Of a stretch of DNA of 64,000 nt, positions 40,868 to 49,952 are shown piece after piece. Origin of the DNA: Roseiarcus sp963798015 (GTDB lineage: Bacteria > Pseudomonadota > Alphaproteobacteria > Rhizobiales > Beijerinckiaceae); contig CAWCSA010000005.1 of NCBI GenBank assembly GCA_963798015.1, forward strand, positions 248,001 to 312,000. The letters are read 5' to 3'. Each line of letters begins with the position of its first letter. Positions within the stretch are counted from its first letter, which is position 1. The notes under the pieces are model-generated. The model was not told where the DNA came from. It made no database searches and saw only the letters and a list, made by a program, of their open reading frames with translations. A program made the translations under genes and the position numbers.

Positions 40868-42901
40868 ATGTCTTTGATGTTCTCAGTCGCGGCGCCCGAG
40901 GGGCTTCGGCCCGATCCGGACGAAAGTTCCGCTCCGATCGCGACGCTCGATCCAACCGATGTCGTTAGCATCGATAAGACGTTGGACCCCTGGACCAAGG
41001 TGACGCTGACGAAAGCCGGCCTTCCCCTTGCGGGTTGGATTATCACCGCAGACCTCATTCCGGTGCAGCAGGCGACCGTCAGGCTGTTCGACGAGCCGCT
41101 GGGCGCCCTCGTGCAAACGGTGACAGGCCGCATCGACGTCCTGGCCAAAGTCGCGACCTGGGCGAAGGTCAAGGTCGCGCCGCCGGACGGATCTGCGCCC
41201 ACGGTCGGCTGGACCGAGGACGTCGCCGCCGCCCCCGTTGCGACAGACCCCGTAAAGCCCGCCGGACCGCCTGCCGCCGATCCCGGAACGGCGCCGGCGC
41301 CAACGGGAGATGATCTGGTGCTTGGGGCGAACGAGCGCTACCGCGAGGCGCTGCTGCAGGCTCAATCCATCACCAATATCGACGCGGCGGCGCTTGCGGC
41401 GCTCATCGACGCCGAGGCGGCCAAGATCAGTAGCGGCGCCGATGCGGGAGTTTGGGACGCCAAGTCGAGCAACGCCGGCACCAGCGCCAGCGGACTGACG
41501 CAGTTCCTCGAGGCCACCTGGTGCGACATGGCCTGCCGCCCTGGAAAGCTTCTGAACAAGACCGCCCGACAGAGCAGGATGGTCAGTAGCGAGAACCAAC
41601 TCGTGGCCAACATGAGAAAGGGACTGCTGGCCCTTCGTTTCGACCCGACGATGTCGATCGTGACCGCTGCTGAATACGGCTCCGACAATTTGAAAGCCCT
41701 GATCAAGGACAAACTTGTCGACTCCAATATTGGAGACGACGATCGCGCCTGGCACATTTATCTCGCTCATCACGAGGGGCTTGCGGGCGCGGAGCATTTC
41801 CTGCGCAACGACCAGACGATTTCATTCGACAAATTGGTCTCGCAAGTGGGGATGGCGCGCGCGAACCAATTCGTTGTCGCTGCGGGCGGCAACGTCACCA
41901 TCGCCTACCGCAAATGGCTGACCGACTTCATGGAGCAGAAGATCCAGCCGTCACGTTTCCGGCTGGGAAAGGCGCCGTCGGGCACAGTGATCGCGCCGAC
42001 CGCGCGAGCTTTGGGCAAGTTCCAGGGAGCGGCGATCGCCTTCGATACCCTCGCAGGCGAACGGCCGGATCTCGTTCTCGAAACGCAGCAGATCCTTTCA
42101 AACCTTGGCTATCTCGATCCCCCGCCTGACGGTTTCATGGGGCCAACGACGCGATGGGCGATCACCGAATTCTGCAAGCTGAACGGCCTCCCCACGACCG
42201 ACGGCTTCACCAAGGACATGGCCACCGCTCTGTTGAGCCCGAAGCAGCTCCTGCCTGAGATCCGCCCGTGCGGGCAATGGATCGACGGCATCATCGCTTA
42301 CATGCAGAAGAAGAATTACTTCATCTGCCGCCACCCCGACTGCAAGAACATCGTCTATGTCGAAGGCGTCGACGCGGATGGAACTCTTAACCCGCAAACG
42401 CCGAACGTGTTCGAGGACCTGAGAATCGTGTTCTCGATCGGACCGGACGGCAAGCCGCTCATTCAGCCTTGGGTTGCGACGACGGAGCCGGGGAAGCCAT
42501 ATGTGATGAATCCCATGAATCCGAAAGGCGCGGCCCGCATCGCCCTTGGCCAGTACAAATCCTGGGCGGTCGGCACCCACGTCGGCGCCTCGGGAAACGA
42601 CCCGCACGAGGCGCTGATCCAATGCGCGCCGATCGACGTCTATCGCGACAGCAAGAAGGACTTCAAACGCGAGGGGCCGGTCTACACGGGTATCTTCGGC
42701 GTCAATCAGCACTGGGGTTACGACCAGCCGAAGGATGACGTGGGCAATGCGAGCGCCGGCTGCCTGGTCGGAGAGAAGAGGGACGGCCATCGGGCGTTCA
42801 TGGCGGTGATCAAGTCGGATCCGCGCTACCGCGCCAACAATGGCTACAAGTTCCTGGCCGCCATCATCCCTGGCCACGAAGCGCTCGCGCCCGTCGCCTG
42901 A
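40868..42901 (+). CDS. Multidomain peptidoglycan hydrolase-like protein without signal peptide
   Basis: 677 residues. Residues ~25-115 look like an SH3-type region; a Pro/Ala linker follows (~118-150); ~160-350 resemble a lysozyme/transglycosylase-like fold (LAALIDAEAAKI and SASGLTQFLEATW, the Glu and the SGLTQF-type motif); ~385-450 is a PG_binding_1-like helix bundle (LVLETQQILSNLGYLDPPPDGFMGPTTRWAITEFCKLNGL). The C-terminal ~200 residues contain His615 and Cys632 in NASAGCLVG, reminiscent of the SxGC motif of L,D-transpeptidases, but the fold is not certain. No Sec or Tat signal is visible, so export must be non-classical or the protein acts after lysis. It is convergent with an AmpG-like permease. 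The promoter carries a CRP-type site. Confidence 0.7.
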   Translation: MSLMFSVAAPEGLRPDPDESSAPIATLDPTDVVSIDKTLDPWTKVTLTKAGLPLAGWIITADLIPVQQATVRLFDEPLGALVQTVTGRIDVLAKVATWAKVKVAPPDGSAPTVGWTEDVAAAPVATDPVKPAGPPAADPGTAPAPTGDDLVLGANERYREALLQAQSITNIDAAALAALIDAEAAKISSGADAGVWDAKSSNAGTSASGLTQFLEATWCDMACRPGKLLNKTARQSRMVSSENQLVANMRKGLLALRFDPTMSIVTAAEYGSDNLKALIKDKLVDSNIGDDDRAWHIYLAHHEGLAGAEHFLRNDQTISFDKLVSQVGMARANQFVVAAGGNVTIAYRKWLTDFMEQKIQPSRFRLGKAPSGTVIAPTARALGKFQGAAIAFDTLAGERPDLVLETQQILSNLGYLDPPPDGFMGPTTRWAITEFCKLNGLPTTDGFTKDMATALLSPKQLLPEIRPCGQWIDGIIAYMQKKNYFICRHPDCKNIVYVEGVDADGTLNPQTPNVFEDLRIVFSIGPDGKPLIQPWVATTEPGKPYVMNPMNPKGAARIALGQYKSWAVGTHVGASGNDPHEALIQCAPIDVYRDSKKDFKREGPVYTGIFGVNQHWGYDQPKDDVGNASAGCLVGEKRDGHRAFMAVIKSDPRYRANNGYKFLAAIIPGHEALAPVA

Positions 42902-42950
42902 TCTTTGGCGGCCGCGTAAGCAAGCGCCACCGTTATCGCCCCGCGCTTTA

Positions 42951-42979
42951 GAGCCGTCACCCCTATGGCGCGACGGCTC
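42951..42979. terminator. Possible bidirectional hairpin between the convergent genes
   Basis: GAGCCGTC (42951-42958) and GACGGCTC (42972-42979) form a perfect 8-bp stem with a 13-base loop. It overlaps the last codons of the AmpG-like gene. There is no T-run on either side, so termination strength is doubtful. Confidence 0.4.
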
Positions 42980-44291
42980 CCTGCGCTGTCATCGCCGGTT
43001 GCTGGCGCCAGACCCACCAGCACAGTATTGCGACCGGCGCGCCGATCAGCGAGGTCTCGATGAAGAAATGCTCGAAGCCCAGTCGCGCGACGACAAAACC
43101 CGAAACGCCCGCGAGCAGGCTCCCAGGCAACGCGCAGATCGATGTCAGGAGCGCGTATTGGCTGGCCGCCAGTTGGGTCGAAGCCAGCGACGACATGTAG
43201 GTGATGAGCACGATCGAAGCGAAAGCATAGGCGAAACTGTCGAGGCTGACGGCGAAGGCGAAGGTCCAGAACTCGTTTCCGCCATGATCGCCATGGGCGG
43301 CAAGGTAAGCCAAAGCCAGATGCGACGCGGATCCCGACAGGGTGCCAACGAGCAGGCTCGCCATCATGCCGAGACGCGGGATAATGTAGCTTGCGAGAAA
43401 AGTGCCGCCGAGCCCGACCCAGAAGCCGAACAGTTTCGTCACCGTGGCGATATCCGTGTCCGAGTAGTGCAGGCTCTTGAACAATGGCACGGCCATCGCG
43501 CTCGAAATGTAGCCGGGCATGCGAAATCCGGCGACCAGCACGAGGATCGGCACAGCCAAGGGTCCGAGCCGCGTGATCAGTTCCCAGATCGGGGCGACGA
43601 TGGTCGAGCCGAAACTCAGGGGCGCCTCCGTCGCGGTCTTGTCCGACTCCGGCTCGGGGGCGAGGAATGCCGCGACCATGCCGGGCATCATCAAAAGAGC
43701 CATGCAAAGGTAAGCGGCGCGCCATCCGACGCGATCCGCGAGCAGGAGCGCCCCTGCGCCAGCGGCGAGAACGCCGACGCGGTAGCCGACCTCCGACCAC
43801 GAGGCCATAAGCGCCTGCCGTTTGACCGGGGCCACGTTGATGCGCCAGCCATCGATCACCACGTCCTGAGTGGCTCCGGCGAAGCCGAGCGCGAGGGAAA
43901 ACGCCACCGTCCAGGCGAGCCAATGCCCCGGATCGCCAAGCGCGACCCCGGCCAGCGCCGCCATCACGCCGAGTTGAGAAACGACGATCCAACCGCGCCG
44001 CCGCCCAAGGAGGCGGCTGAAGACGGGCGCATCGTAGCGATCGAGAAACGGCGCCCACACGAATTTGAACTTGTAAGCGAGGGTGAGCTCGCTCATCAGG
44101 CCGATTGTCGCGATCGGCACCTTCGCTTCATAGAGCCAGGCCGACTGCGTGATGTAGACGAGTTGATAGGGAATGCCCGACGCGAAACCGAGCACCAGCA
44201 TCGGCGCGATTCGCCGGTCCGAAAAGAGATGGCTCAAGAACGAAGGCGGTTTGGCGCCTTCTGCGGCAGTGTTTTGCACGTGGACCCCCAA
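42963..44291 (-). CDS. MFS permease of the AmpG type
   Basis: 442 residues with about 12 hydrophobic helices. AmpG-like features are in the first half: LGFASGIPYQLVYITQSAWL, GLMSELTLAYKFKFVWAPFLDRYDAPVFSRLLGRRRGW and ATQDVVIDGWRI. AmpG imports anhydro-muropeptides for wall recycling and beta-lactamase induction. Several AmpG-like copies are common in alphaproteobacteria, so the substrate may differ. Convergent with the putative wall hydrolase, 61 bp apart. Confidence 0.88.
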   Translation of the reverse strand: MGVHVQNTAAEGAKPPSFLSHLFSDRRIAPMLVLGFASGIPYQLVYITQSAWLYEAKVPIATIGLMSELTLAYKFKFVWAPFLDRYDAPVFSRLLGRRRGWIVVSQLGVMAALAGVALGDPGHWLAWTVAFSLALGFAGATQDVVIDGWRINVAPVKRQALMASWSEVGYRVGVLAAGAGALLLADRVGWRAAYLCMALLMMPGMVAAFLAPEPESDKTATEAPLSFGSTIVAPIWELITRLGPLAVPILVLVAGFRMPGYISSAMAVPLFKSLHYSDTDIATVTKLFGFWVGLGGTFLASYIIPRLGMMASLLVGTLSGSASHLALAYLAAHGDHGGNEFWTFAFAVSLDSFAYAFASIVLITYMSSLASTQLAASQYALLTSICALPGSLLAGVSGFVVARLGFEHFFIETSLIGAPVAILCWWVWRQQPAMTAQGAVAP

Positions 44292-44466
44292 TGCGACGGG
44301 AGTCTAACAGAGTTGCGAGCGGCTGTGGCTCGATCGGGCTCGGGCGGCTCGGGCTAACCCTCCCGCGCCGCATCGCCTATATAGAACCGTAGCGCGGGCC
44401 GGGATGGATCGTGTAGAACGAGCCCATCACCACGCCCGCCCAATTTTGCTCCAAAGGGAGACTGAC

Positions 44467-45645
44467 ATGCCCGCCTCTGAGATTGTCATCGCCAGCGCTA
44501 AACGCACGCCAGTGGGCTCATTCAACGGCGCCTTCGGCTCGACTGCCGCGCATGACCTGGGCGCCGTCGCCATCAAGAGCGCTCTCGAAGCGGCGAAGGT
44601 CGAGGGGGCCGAGGTCGATGAAGTGATTCTAGGCCAGATCCTTTCGGCGGCGCAGGGCCAGAATCCAGCCCGCCAGGCGGCGATGAAGGCAGGCGTTCCG
44701 CAGGAAAAGACCGCCTTCGGGGTCAATCAGCTATGCGGCAGCGGCTTGCGCGCGGTCGCGCTAGGCATGCAGCAGATCGCGAGCGGCGACGCCAATATCA
44801 TCGTCGCGGGCGGCCAGGAATCGATGTCGCTCGCCCCCCATGCCGCCTATCTGCGCAGCGGGGTGAAGATGGGAGAGATGAAGCTCGTCGACACCATGCT
44901 TCAGGACGGCCTGATCGACGCCTTTCACGGCTATCATATGGGCAACACGGCGGAGAACATCGCGAAAAAGTGGCAGATCACCCGCGAGGAGCAGGATCGA
45001 TTCGCTGTCGGCTCGCAGAACAAGGCCGAAGCGGCGCAAAAGGCCGGACGGTTCAAGGACGAAATCGTCCCCGTGACCCTATCGACCCGCAAAGGAGAGG
45101 TTGTCGTCGACGCGGACGAATATCCACGCGCCGGCTCCACTTACGAGGGAATGGCGAAGCTCAAGCCGGCCTTTTCCAAGGACGGATCGGTGACCGCGGG
45201 CAACGCTTCCGGCCTCAACGACGGGGCCGCCGCATTGGTCATCATGAGCGCGGAGGAAGCCAAGCGCCGGGGGCTGACGCCGATGGCGCGCATCGTCTCC
45301 TGGGCGACCGCGGGCGTCGATCCGGCAATCATGGGCACGGGGCCGATTCCGGCGACCCGCCGAGCGCTGGAAAAGGCGGGCTGGTCGGTCAAGGACCTCG
45401 AGCTCGTGGAAGCAAACGAAGCCTTCGCGGCTCAGGCGCTCGCGGTGAACAAGGACCTGGGTTGGGATCCGGCGATCGTCAACGTCAATGGCGGCGCCAT
45501 TGCACTCGGCCATCCGATCGGCGCTTCGGGCGCGCGCGTCCTGACGACGCTCTTGCATGAAATGGCGCGCCGCAACGCCAAAAAAGGTCTCGCCACGCTT
45601 TGCATCGGCGGCGGCATGGGAATAGCGATGGCGGTCGAGCGCTAG
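44467..45645 (+). CDS. phaA: Acetyl-CoA C-acetyltransferase (beta-ketothiolase)
   Basis: 392 residues from ATG 44467, seven bases after GGGAGA. Nucleophile Cys in NQLCGSGLRAV (about residue 90), conserved AGGQESMSLAPHA, NVNGGAIALGHPIGASGARVL with the catalytic His, and CIGGGMGIAMAVER with the second Cys. It condenses two acetyl-CoA to acetoacetyl-CoA. The phaB reductase follows 66 bp downstream, so this is the precursor branch of poly-3-hydroxybutyrate synthesis. Confidence 0.95.
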   Translation: MPASEIVIASAKRTPVGSFNGAFGSTAAHDLGAVAIKSALEAAKVEGAEVDEVILGQILSAAQGQNPARQAAMKAGVPQEKTAFGVNQLCGSGLRAVALGMQQIASGDANIIVAGGQESMSLAPHAAYLRSGVKMGEMKLVDTMLQDGLIDAFHGYHMGNTAENIAKKWQITREEQDRFAVGSQNKAEAAQKAGRFKDEIVPVTLSTRKGEVVVDADEYPRAGSTYEGMAKLKPAFSKDGSVTAGNASGLNDGAAALVIMSAEEAKRRGLTPMARIVSWATAGVDPAIMGTGPIPATRRALEKAGWSVKDLELVEANEAFAAQALAVNKDLGWDPAIVNVNGGAIALGHPIGASGARVLTTLLHEMARRNAKKGLATLCIGGGMGIAMAVER

Positions 45646-45711
45646 TCCGCGCCGTCTGTTTAAATCCAGGCGCCGATTTAACGGCGCGCTCAAAAACTCG
45701 GGGAGGACAAT

Positions 45712-46437
45712 GTGGCGAGAGTCGCAGTGGTTACGGGCGGCACGCGAGGGATCGGCGCGGCGGTCTCCAAGGCGTTGAAGGCGACCGGATGCGAAGTCGC
45801 CGCGACCTACCATTCTAACGACGAAGCCGCCGCCAAATTCAAGGCGGAGACGGGCGTTGACGTCTACAAGTGGAGCGTCGCGAGATACGAAGACTGTGTG
45901 GCCGGATTGGCGCAGGTCGCCAAGGATCTCGGCCCCGTCGACATTCTCGTCAACAACGCCGGCATCACCAAAGACGGGATGTTCCACAAGATGACCCCGG
46001 ACCAATGGTACGACGTCATCAACACCAACCTCAATTCCCTGTTCAATATGTGCCGCCCGGTGATCGAAGGCATGCGTGAGCGCGGCTTCGGCCGCATCAT
46101 CAACATCTCGTCGATCAATGGCCAGAAGGGTCAGATGGGCCAGACGAACTATTCCGCTTCGAAGGCCGGCGACATCGGTTTCACCAAGGCGCTGGCGCAG
46201 GAGAACGCCAACAAGGGCGTGACCGTCAACGCCATCTGTCCCGGCTACATCGCGACTGAAATGGTCGTGGCGGTTCCCAAGGACGTGCTCGAAAAGGCGA
46301 TTTTGCCTCAGATTCCGGTTCGCCGCCTGGGCCAGCCGGAGGAGATCGCCCGTTGCGTCCTCTTTCTTGCTTCCGACGACGCGGGCTTCATCACCGGCTC
46401 GACCCTGTCCGCCAACGGGGGCCAATATCTGGCTTAA
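45712..46437 (+). CDS. phaB: Acetoacetyl-CoA reductase
   Basis: 241 residues from GTG 45712 (MARVAVVTGGTRGIGAAV). SDR with the NADPH motif at residues 7-17, NNAGITKDGMFHKM, catalytic Ser in NISSINGQKGQMGQ and YSASKAGDIGFTKALAQE; the FGRIINISSINGQKGQ pattern is specific to PhaB. It reduces acetoacetyl-CoA to (R)-3-hydroxybutyryl-CoA. Same strand as phaA. The phaC synthase is not in this window. Confidence 0.96.
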   Translation: MARVAVVTGGTRGIGAAVSKALKATGCEVAATYHSNDEAAAKFKAETGVDVYKWSVARYEDCVAGLAQVAKDLGPVDILVNNAGITKDGMFHKMTPDQWYDVINTNLNSLFNMCRPVIEGMRERGFGRIINISSINGQKGQMGQTNYSASKAGDIGFTKALAQENANKGVTVNAICPGYIATEMVVAVPKDVLEKAILPQIPVRRLGQPEEIARCVLFLASDDAGFITGSTLSANGGQYLA

Positions 46438-46505
46438 GGCGCGAGGATCGTCGATTATCCGGAAAACGGGTCAGACAGCGCGCAGGTACGATATTGGCCC
46501 GACAA

Positions 46506-46805
46506 TCTGTGGTGCAGGTCGATGTCTTCGCGACGGACCCGTATTCGGGGCGCCGGCTGCCGTCTGCATCAACCTGACCGCGCCGGGTAAGTCATGGATG
46601 GTGCGGGTCTCGCGCGAGATGGCCTGTCCCAACACGGCATTGCGCTCTCGGCCCATACCGGCGCGACAAGCTCAATGGCCAAACTCGTTTCGTCGCCTTT
46701 CAAGCCTCGCCACGGGGCGGTTTCGTGAATGTGCGCCTGGACGGCGACCGTGTTCTCATTGGCGGCGGGGCCGTCACGGTTCTAAGAGGAGAGCTCTTGG
46801 CATGA
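46506..46805 (+). pseudogene. PhzF-family isomerase relic
   Basis: Three pieces of a PhzF-like protein (normally 280-300 residues) remain in about 100 codons and in different frames: VVQVDVFATDPYSG (N-terminal strand), AVCINLTAPGKSWMVRVSREM (first conserved block) and NGQTRFVAFQASPRGGFVNV with RLDGDRVLIGGGAVTVLRGEL (complete C-terminus ending at TGA 46805). About two thirds of the gene is missing. It lies between phaB and the GNAT gene. Confidence 0.8.
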
Positions 46806-46859
46806 GCGCGAGCAAGGTGTCGGCGGCCGCGCGAACCTGAGCGGCGCAAAGAGGAGCCG

Positions 46860-47414
46860 GTGTCTTTCAGCATGAACACCTGGCGCCAGGGCAGCATCAG
46901 CATCCGCGAGGCTCGCCCGCGAGATCTCGACGCCATTCAAAGGCTCGAGAACGAGTCGTTCGAGGCCGACCGGGTTTCGCGGCGGTCCTTACGTGAATTC
47001 CTGCGGGCGCCCCATCGGCCGGTGATCGCGGCGACCATCGACGATGAGCTGGTGGGCTACGCATTGGTCTCGCTGCGCAAGGGGGCGCGGGCTTTGCGCA
47101 TTTATTCGCTCGCCGTCGGGGCTCGGTTCGCCCGCCGCGGCGTCGGCCGGGCGCTGCTGCAGGCCGCGGAGGCTTACGGGCGCGGCCACCGCCGGGAAGC
47201 TCTCACCCTCGAAGTGCGCTACGACAACGCGTCGGCGATCGCGCTCTACGAGAGTTGCGGATTTCACCAGTTTGGCGAGCACACGCATTACTATGCCGAC
47301 GGGGCGACCGCGTTACGCTACGAAAAGACCTTGCTCCCCCTCCTGCACGAAACTGGGAACAATTCGCTGGCCGAGCGTGTTCGACCGTTGCGCCGCGCAT
47401 CACGCTCGCGCTAG
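46860..47414 (+). CDS. GNAT N-acetyltransferase (RimI-like)
   Basis: 184 residues. GTG 46860 follows GAGGAG at five bases, better than the ATG four codons later. GNAT motifs: SIREARPRDLDAIQRLENESFEAD (alpha1), the acetyl-CoA loop RFARRGVGRALLQAAEAYG (about 94-112), LEVRYDNASAIALYESCGFHQFG. RimI-like enzymes acetylate N-terminal amino groups of proteins or peptides. In many proteobacteria a GNAT of this class accompanies an RLAN-type ATP-grasp ligase, and here the ligase gene follows 133 bp downstream. Confidence 0.88.
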   Translation: MSFSMNTWRQGSISIREARPRDLDAIQRLENESFEADRVSRRSLREFLRAPHRPVIAATIDDELVGYALVSLRKGARALRIYSLAVGARFARRGVGRALLQAAEAYGRGHRREALTLEVRYDNASAIALYESCGFHQFGEHTHYYADGATALRYEKTLLPLLHETGNNSLAERVRPLRRASRSR

Positions 47415-47547
47415 GGAGCCGTACGAAGCGCGGAACTGAGTCGCGCCGGACCTGCCGAACCTCTCGCGCCGAACTTCAGGGACCTCGTCCGCCCGTCATC
47501 ATGCAAACTCTGTCGCGGCTCTCCGCACCGCCCCTGAGGCGTGGGTC

Positions 47548-49008
47548 ATGAACGGTTGGGTGATCCTGGTCGATCAGGCGCGCGACTTTCGCAACGCCGA
47601 TACGCCGCATAAAGTCATTACCACCGGCGACTATCTTGCGCGTCCGAAGCTTTTCGCCGGCCTTGGGCGCGCGAAGATCATCAATCTGTCGCGCTCGTAC
47701 AACTACCAATCCAAGGGCTATTACGCCTCGCTTCTCGCTGAGGCCCGCGGCCACCGGGTGATCCCGACCGTCGAGACAATGCTCGACTTGCGCGAACTGA
47801 AACTCTACGAACGGTCGCTGCCGGATTTGCAGGAGGCGCTGACCGCGGCCGCGATCAAGGCGCACGCGTCCGAAGATACCACCTTCGACCTTCTGTTCTG
47901 CTTCGGCTTCGCCCAGGATCAGCGTTTCGAGGCCTTCGGCCGGCTCCTGTTCGACTGGTACCGCTGCCCGGCCACCGAGGTCACGATTACACCCGGCAAG
48001 CGCTGGAAGATCGATCGGCTGCGCGCCCGGCCGCTCGCCAAGCTTGGGCCGGAAGAGACGGAATTTTTTCGCACCAGCCTGCACCAGCACACTCAGCGCG
48101 ACTGGCGCAATCCACGCGGCCGGCCGATCGCCCGCTATTCGCTGGCCGTCTTGCACGATCCGCAAGACGAGCTTCCGCCATCCTCTCCAGAGACGCTGAA
48201 ACATTTCCAGCGGATCGCCGAAAAGCAATCGGTGGAGGTTGAGCTCATCACGCGGCGGCAGCTCGCGGAATTGGCCGAGTTTGACGCTCTCTTCATCCGC
48301 GCGACGACCTCGATCGACAATTTCACCTATCGCTTCGCCCAGCGCGCGCGAACCGAAGGCATGCCGGTCATCGACGATCCCCAGTCGATGATCCGCTGCA
48401 CCAATAAGGTCTATTTGCACGAGCTTCTGGAGGCGCACGGCGTGCCCGTGCCGCCGACATTGATGCTGGCCGACGATGACGACCTCATCAAAGCCGAGCG
48501 CCTGCTTGGCTGGCCGATGGTGGTCAAGATTCCCGACGGCTCGTTCTCTCGCGGAGTGCACAAGGTCGAGACCAGCCAGGAGCTGAAAAAGCTGTCCGAC
48601 AAACTGTTCGAGGATACCGACCTCTTGCTCGCGCAGAAATTCATGCCGACCAAATTCGACTGGCGGATCGGCGTGCTTGAAGGCGAGCCGCTCTTTGTCT
48701 GCCAGTACCAGATGGCGCGCGGCCATTGGCAGATCATCAAGCACGGGCCGAACGGAGCGCGGGAAGGCGGCTCGAAGACGCTGGCTATCTGCGACGCGCC
48801 GCCTGCCGTCATCGAGGCAGCGCTCAAGGCCGCGCGCGCGATCGGCCCGGGTCTCTATGGCGTCGACATCAAGGAAACGGACGGCGCCATCGTCGTCATC
48901 GAGGTCAACGACAATCCGAACCTCGAACACGGGGTCGAGGACCAGATCGGCAAGGACGAGGTCTGGACGCGAATTCTCAGCTGGTTCATCAAGCGGATCG
49001 ACGCCTGA
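47548..49008 (+). CDS. RimK-like ATP-grasp ligase with RLAN N-terminal domain
   Basis: 486 residues. The N-terminal ~170 residues (WVILVDQARDFRNADTPHKVITTGDYLARP, RAKIINLSRSYNYQSKGYYASLLAEARGHRVIP) match the RimK-like ATP-grasp N-terminal (RLAN) domain. The ATP-grasp part follows, with CTNKVYLHELLEAHGVPVPPT, VVKIPDGSFSRGVHKV, AQKFMPTKFDWRIGVLEGEPLFVCQYQM and the metal-binding end VIEVNDNPNLEHGVED. ATP-grasp ligases activate a carboxylate as acyl phosphate and join an amine; RimK adds glutamate to peptides. The exact substrate of the RLAN branch is not known to me. No signal peptide, so cytosolic. Confidence 0.9.
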   Translation: MNGWVILVDQARDFRNADTPHKVITTGDYLARPKLFAGLGRAKIINLSRSYNYQSKGYYASLLAEARGHRVIPTVETMLDLRELKLYERSLPDLQEALTAAAIKAHASEDTTFDLLFCFGFAQDQRFEAFGRLLFDWYRCPATEVTITPGKRWKIDRLRARPLAKLGPEETEFFRTSLHQHTQRDWRNPRGRPIARYSLAVLHDPQDELPPSSPETLKHFQRIAEKQSVEVELITRRQLAELAEFDALFIRATTSIDNFTYRFAQRARTEGMPVIDDPQSMIRCTNKVYLHELLEAHGVPVPPTLMLADDDDLIKAERLLGWPMVVKIPDGSFSRGVHKVETSQELKKLSDKLFEDTDLLLAQKFMPTKFDWRIGVLEGEPLFVCQYQMARGHWQIIKHGPNGAREGGSKTLAICDAPPAVIEAALKAARAIGPGLYGVDIKETDGAIVVIEVNDNPNLEHGVEDQIGKDEVWTRILSWFIKRIDA

Positions 49009-49040
49009 GGCCGGCGCCAGGCGCTCCCGAGAATTCCCGG

Positions 49041-49056
49041 TAGGTAGTTCTACCCA
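49041..49056. promoter_or_regulatory. Palindrome TAGGTA-GTTC-TACCCA before the methyltransferase
   Basis: 14 of 16 bases match the element at 40735-40750. It lies 84 bp before the methyltransferase ATG. GGTAG and CTACC at 49039-49054 give an alternative inverted repeat with a 6-base spacer. Possible shared operator. Confidence 0.45.
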
Positions 49057-49139
49057 GAGCAGCGGATCGGCGGCTCGGCTATAAACCACCCTCCCGGGCG
49101 GATCCGTCGCCACACGAGATCGGGCTCGGAAGGCAACTC

Positions 49140-49952
49140 ATGAATCCAAACAAAGCGCTTTGGGAAAAGGGTGACTTCACCCGCATCGCCGAGAGCATGA
49201 GGGAGAGCGGATCGGAACTCGTTCAGAAGCTGGGCGTCGCGAAGGGAATGAAAGTCCTCGATCTCGGCTGCGGAGACGGCACGACGGCGTTGCCGGAAGC
49301 CCGGCTGGGCGCCGATGTGCTGGGCGTCGATATCGCCGCCAACCTGGTCGAGGCCGGGAACAGACGCGCCAGGACCGCAGGCTTGGCGAACTGCCGCTTC
49401 AGGGAGGGCGACGCCTCCGACTTGTGCGATCTCGAGGACGGCGCCTTTGATCTCGTCGTGAGCATCTTCGGGGCGATGTTCGCGCCGAAGCCGTTCGACG
49501 TCGCCAAAGAGATGACCCGCGTCACCCGCCCCGGCGGCCGGATCGTGATGGGGAATTGGATTCCGAACGATCCGACTCTGGTGGCGCAAATCCTGAAGAT
49601 CAGCTCCGCCTATTCGCCCCCGCCGCCAGAGGGATTCGTGAGCCCCATGACCTGGGGGATCGAGAGCGACGTGATCGAGCGGTTTGGCGCCGCCGGCGTG
49701 CCGAAGGACAGCATCGCGTTCGTTCGAGACACCTACACCTTTCGTTTTGCCTCTCAGCCGGCCGTGCTGGTTGACGCTTTCAGAAAATACTATGGGCCGA
49801 CGATGAACGCCTTCGACGCTGCGGAAAAGAACGGACGCGGCGAAGACCTGAGACAGGAGCTGGACGATCTGTTCATGAGCCAGAACAAGAGCTGGGTCGC
49901 TGACGCAACGTTAATCCCTGCGACCTATCTTCGGGTGACCGTTGGGCGATGA
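49140..49952 (+). CDS. Class I SAM-dependent methyltransferase
   Basis: 270 residues. SAM motif I is KVLDLGCGDGTTALPEARLGADVLGVDIAANLVE (about 38-70); motif II/III FDLVVSIFGAMFAPKPFDVAKEMTRVTRPGGRIVMGNW. The C-terminal third has YTFRFASQPAVLVDAFRKYYGPTMNAF. Related to the broad methyltransferase 11/25 group that act on small molecules; substrate unknown. Located between the ATP-grasp and radical SAM genes on the same strand, with its own leader carrying the 16-bp palindrome. Confidence 0.88.
   Translation: MNPNKALWEKGDFTRIAESMRESGSELVQKLGVAKGMKVLDLGCGDGTTALPEARLGADVLGVDIAANLVEAGNRRARTAGLANCRFREGDASDLCDLEDGAFDLVVSIFGAMFAPKPFDVAKEMTRVTRPGGRIVMGNWIPNDPTLVAQILKISSAYSPPPPEGFVSPMTWGIESDVIERFGAAGVPKDSIAFVRDTYTFRFASQPAVLVDAFRKYYGPTMNAFDAAEKNGRGEDLRQELDDLFMSQNKSWVADATLIPATYLRVTVGR

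Noticed and set aside
42844..44058. A 404-codon open frame on the minus strand and a 505-codon frame on the plus strand over the AmpG-like gene
   Set aside because: Both are shadows of the 442-residue permease frame; their translations are Arg/Gly/His-rich without family motifs, as expected for GC-rich antisense or shifted frames.
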